A DNA stretch of 25,044 nt. Source: Sva-07 sp035529175. GTDB taxonomy: Bacteria; Actinomycetota; Acidimicrobiia; Acidimicrobiales; Ilumatobacteraceae. The notes under the pieces are model-generated. The model worked only from the letters and a program-made list of their open reading frames with translations, was not told the origin of the DNA and did not search any database. The stretch is taken from the NCBI GenBank assembly GCA_035529175.1, contig DATKXG010000277.1, positions 1 to 25,044 of the forward strand, given 5' to 3'. A program made the translations under genes and the position numbers. Below, piece by piece: positions 22,576 to 25,044 of this stretch (the stretch's first letter is position 1; the number at the start of each line of letters is the position of its first letter).

Positions 22576-23036
22576 GCGACCGGAGCGCATCGCCCGAGCT
22601 GATCACGACGCGGTTCGACGGTCCGGCACCCGAAGTCGCCGTCTCGAGCGACATGATCAAGCGCGGGCTGATCGTCGCCCCGCTGCTCATCGCCGTGTGC
22701 GGCGTGATCTGGGGAATGGACGGCGTCTGGTCGAGCGCCTACGGCATCGCCATCGTCCTCACCAACTTCGCGCTGGCCGCCGGGTCGATCGCGATGGCCG
22801 CTCGCATCTCGATCGGCCTGATGATGGCGGCGACGCTGTTCGGCTACCTCATCCGCCTCGCGCTGATCTTCCTCGCCGTCTGGCTGGTCAAGGACGCCGC
22901 TTGGATTTCGTTTCCGGCACTCGGATCGACCATCATCATCACGCACCTCGGTCTGCTGTTCTGGGAGATGAAGTACGTCGCGTTGTCGCTGGCGCATCCC
23001 GGGCTCAAACCGACCAAGACGCAATCCGCTCCCTGA
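22572..23036 (+). CDS. atpI: ATP synthase subunit I-like membrane protein
   Basis: 154 residues with four hydrophobic segments (about 33-50, 55-75, 80-105 and 113-135) after a polar N-terminus of about 28 residues. Size, layout and position directly before atpB fit the ATP synthase I-chain family; sequence identity within that family is low, so the call leans on context. ATG 22572 lies in a 4-base overlap with the preceding gene, implying coupled translation. Conserved-looking features are MIKRGLIVAPLL at the first segment and LFWEMKYVALSLAHPG at the end. Confidence 0.75.
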   Translation: MSDRSASPELITTRFDGPAPEVAVSSDMIKRGLIVAPLLIAVCGVIWGMDGVWSSAYGIAIVLTNFALAAGSIAMAARISIGLMMAATLFGYLIRLALIFLAVWLVKDAAWISFPALGSTIIITHLGLLFWEMKYVALSLAHPGLKPTKTQSAP

Positions 23037-23087
23037 CCATCTCGCACCATCCGCCCCACCCACACTCACGACTGAAACGGAAACCAC

Positions 23088-23858
23088 GTGTTCGGACTCG
23101 AGTTCCCGCCGATCAACGAGATCCTGCGTTGGCAGGACATCTTCCCCTCGTTCAACAAGATCGCCCTGATCGCGGTTGCCGCGACCGTGATCAGCATCAC
23201 GCTGTTCCTGCTCGCTTCGCGACGTGACCCGATGGTCGCGCCGACCGGGGCGCGCAACCTCGCAGAGGTCACGATCGACTTCATCGAGGAGAGCGTCGTG
23301 ATGCAGACGCTCGGCAAGTCGGGCCTCAAGTGGACGCCGTTCCTCTTGAGCCTGTTCATGTTCATCTTCCTGTGCAACATCCCGGGTGTCATTCCGATCA
23401 TCCAGATGCCGGCCACCGCGCGTATCGCCATTCCGCTCGCGCTGTCGCTGCTCGTCTGGGTGATCTACATCGGCACCGGCTTGAAGCACCAGGGTCTCGG
23501 CTACTTCGGCCACCTGTTGTGGCCCCCGGGAGTGCCCACGGCGCTGAAGCCGCTCGTGGGACTCATCGAGTTCATCTCGACCATCATCGTCACGCCGTTC
23601 TCGCTGACCGTCCGACTCATGGCCAACATGCTCGCCGGCCACATCCTGCTCGTCACGTTCGGCCTGCTCACTCACGCCCTGTTCACTGCGGAGACCTCGC
23701 AGATCTTCCTGGTTCCGATGAGCATCCTGCCGTTCGGCATGCTCGTGTTCCTGACGGCGTTCGAGATCCTCGTCGCCTTCCTGCAGGCCTACATCTTCGC
23801 CATCCTCGCCGCCGTGTACATCAACAACTCGACGGTCGGACACGCCGAAGACCACTGA
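23088..23858 (+). CDS. atpB: F0F1 ATP synthase subunit a
   Basis: 256 residues, membrane-embedded. Subunit a forms the proton half-channels beside the c-ring. The essential arginine is R176 in SLTVRLMANMLAGHILL. The N-terminal FPPINEILRWQDIFPSFNKIAL, the LFMFIFLCNIPGVIPI helix and the final AFEILVAFLQAYIFAILAAVYI helix are family features. GTG 23088 follows a weak purine stretch (ACGGAAA). A 51-base gap separates it from the I-like gene and 68 bases from atpE. Confidence 0.96.
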   Translation: MFGLEFPPINEILRWQDIFPSFNKIALIAVAATVISITLFLLASRRDPMVAPTGARNLAEVTIDFIEESVVMQTLGKSGLKWTPFLLSLFMFIFLCNIPGVIPIIQMPATARIAIPLALSLLVWVIYIGTGLKHQGLGYFGHLLWPPGVPTALKPLVGLIEFISTIIVTPFSLTVRLMANMLAGHILLVTFGLLTHALFTAETSQIFLVPMSILPFGMLVFLTAFEILVAFLQAYIFAILAAVYINNSTVGHAEDH

Positions 23859-23926
23859 GTCACGGCGAACGCACCACCTGAACACCCGATCTCCCATCTA
23901 CCGAAAGCACAACAGGAGAAGACCCC

Positions 23927-24199
23927 ATGGAAGCATTCAGCGCTCTGGTCGCCCAGATCGACGACCCGGCTGACGCCAAGAACATCAGCGCCGCCGCAGG
24001 CGCCGGTTACGCCTATGGCCTCGCCGCCATCGGCCCCGGCATCGGCATCGGCTACCTCGTCGGCAAGTCCGTCGAGGCAATGGCCCGCCAGCCCGAGGCT
24101 GCCGGCATGGTGCGCACCACCATGTTCCTCGGTATCGCCTTCACCGAAGCCCTGGCCCTCATCGGCTTCGTGGTCTTCATCCTCCTCAAGTTCGCCTGA
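23927..24199 (+). CDS. atpE: F0F1 ATP synthase subunit c
   Basis: 90 residues with two transmembrane helices: GAGYAYGLAAIGPGIGIGYLVG (25-46) and TTMFLGIAFTEALALIGFVVFIL (64-86), joined by the polar loop R54-Q-P-E57. The ion-binding carboxylate is E74. The residue after it is Ala rather than Ser/Thr, so a proton-driven rather than sodium-driven ring is likely. The first 20 residues are an unusual acidic/polar extension (QIDDPADAKNIS) compared with minimal c subunits. A strong AGGAG ribosome site (23913-23917) precedes the ATG, fitting the need for many copies. Confidence 0.97.
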   Translation: MEAFSALVAQIDDPADAKNISAAAGAGYAYGLAAIGPGIGIGYLVGKSVEAMARQPEAAGMVRTTMFLGIAFTEALALIGFVVFILLKFA

Positions 24200-24241
24200 T
24201 CGCGAGCGTCCCGTCCACGGTCAAGAAGCGAAGGAGATGAC

Positions 24242-24844
24242 GTGCTGACAGCCGTCGTAACGTCCTCCGGTGCGACGATCGAGGTGTCCTTGCTGGACGC
24301 CACGTTCGTCACCGCCGAAGAGGGCAGTGAAGCTGAGGGTCCCGAGAGCGATCTCAACCCGATCTTCCCCGAAGTGAAAGAAGTCGTCTGGGGCTTCGGT
24401 GCCTTCGTGGTACTGGCGCTCGCGATGCGCCTGTTCCTGTTCCGCAGGGTGCGTGACGGGATGTCCGCGCGCTACGACCGGATCGAGGGTGACCTCGAGA
24501 CGGCGCAGGCGTCAACCACATCGGCCCGAGCCGACGTCGCCGATTACGAGACGCAGCTCGCGGCGGTGCGCGCCGACGCTCAGACCCGTGTCGAGGCGGC
24601 TCGCGCGACGCTCGAAACCGAGCGCACCGAGCAGATCGCAGCGGCCAACGCCCGCATCGCCGACAAGCGTGGCGCTGCGGCAGCCGAAGTGGATGCGGCC
24701 AAGCAGGCCGCTCGCGGCCAGGTCGAAGCTGCCGTGGCCGATGTGTCGATGCGCCTGAGCGAACTCGCCACCGGCCGCCGCCCGAGCGACGAGGTCGTGC
24801 AACGAGCCGTCGGCGAGGCAATGAACCAGGGGGTGTCGGCATGA
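24242..24844 (+). CDS. atpF: F0F1 ATP synthase subunit b (first of two b-type subunits)
   Basis: 200 residues. Subunit b is the peripheral stalk that links the membrane part to F1. One transmembrane helix lies at about 48-67 (VVWGFGAFVVLALAMRLFLF), followed by a long Ala/Glu/Arg coiled coil (70-180). The N-terminal 40 residues are longer than in most b subunits and acidic (TAEEGSEAEGPESDLN), presumably outside the membrane. GTG 24242 has AAGGAG just upstream (24230-24235). The stop overlaps the start of a second b-type gene, and both share a [ND]PIFPxxKE motif before the membrane helix. Confidence 0.93.
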   Translation: MLTAVVTSSGATIEVSLLDATFVTAEEGSEAEGPESDLNPIFPEVKEVVWGFGAFVVLALAMRLFLFRRVRDGMSARYDRIEGDLETAQASTTSARADVADYETQLAAVRADAQTRVEAARATLETERTEQIAAANARIADKRGAAAAEVDAAKQAARGQVEAAVADVSMRLSELATGRRPSDEVVQRAVGEAMNQGVSA

Positions 24845-25044
24845 GCCTGTTCACCGCTGCCACGCTCGCCGCCGGCCGATTGCTGCCGGGCGCCGAGGAG
24901 ATCCCCTTCGACGACAAGGGCTACACGACGATCGATCCGATCTTCCCGCCGCTCAAGGAGCTCATCCCGGGCACGATGGCGTCGATCCTCGTGTTCACGC
25001 TCCTGGTCTGGAAAGCCGGACCGATCGTCCGCAAGAGCTTCCGC
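24841..25044 (+). CDS. Second ATP synthase b-type subunit, 5' part (cut by window end)
   Basis: 68 residues are visible: MSLFTAATLAAGRLLPGAEE, then IDPIFPPLKELIPG and a transmembrane helix (about 43-58, MASILVFTLLVWKAGP) ending VRKSFR. The DPIFPPLKE motif matches NPIFPEVKE of the preceding b subunit. It may be a plain b' subunit or the N-terminus of a b-delta fusion as in mycobacteria; the missing 3' part would decide. ATG 24841 overlaps the previous TGA by the ATGA arrangement. Confidence 0.85.
   Translation, partial: MSLFTAATLAAGRLLPGAEEIPFDDKGYTTIDPIFPPLKELIPGTMASILVFTLLVWKAGPIVRKSFR

Overview
The window is high-GC actinobacterial chromosome. Gene content, GTG starts, abundant leaderless promoters and a Thr/Pro-rich export repertoire fit Acidimicrobiia (Ilumatobacter-like); that placement is inference from protein style, since there is no rRNA here. 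Almost every base is coding and no tRNA, rRNA, insertion sequence, phage gene or CRISPR array is visible.

The backbone is the conserved actinobacterial run hom-thrC-rho-rpmE-prfA-prmC-glyA-wecA-atp. It opens with the 3' end of a PemK/MazF-family toxin gene (1-288), then homoserine dehydrogenase and threonine synthase as a tight pair, transcription terminator Rho with a large disordered insertion, and ribosomal protein L31 closed by a strong hairpin. An inserted block follows: a DUF1800/DUF1501 pair (the DUF1501 protein has a Tat motif and a triple C-terminal repeat) and an unrecognised 359-aa protein. prfA and prmC then overlap by 4 bases.

The stretch from 12892 to 19108 is a second accessory block, mostly on the minus strand: a small TerB-like protein overlapping a DPP-IV-type peptidase, a nucleoside hydrolase, a plus-strand lipoprotein, and a thiolase-like protein that lacks the N-terminal catalytic cysteine. 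The plus-strand housekeeping run then resumes with rpiB, glyA, a WecA/MraY-type glycosyltransferase, and the start of the F1Fo ATP synthase operon (two small accessory membrane proteins, subunits a, c, b, and a second b-type subunit cut by the window edge). thrB and tsaC/sua5, which often sit in this run in other actinobacteria, are absent from their usual positions.

The most consistent non-coding signal is a NANNNT/TAGNNT -10 hexamer placed 6-9 bases before start codons, implying leaderless mRNAs and fixing several starts. Other non-coding structure includes a group of small palindromes with a TTGCG/CGCAA core, mostly just downstream of stop codons; a tandemly duplicated 57-bp element with internal inverted repeats; and a 14-bp-arm palindrome between rpiB and glyA. 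No clear novel multi-gene defence or biosynthetic system is present; the best candidates for follow-up are the DUF1800/DUF1501 export pair and the palindromic elements.
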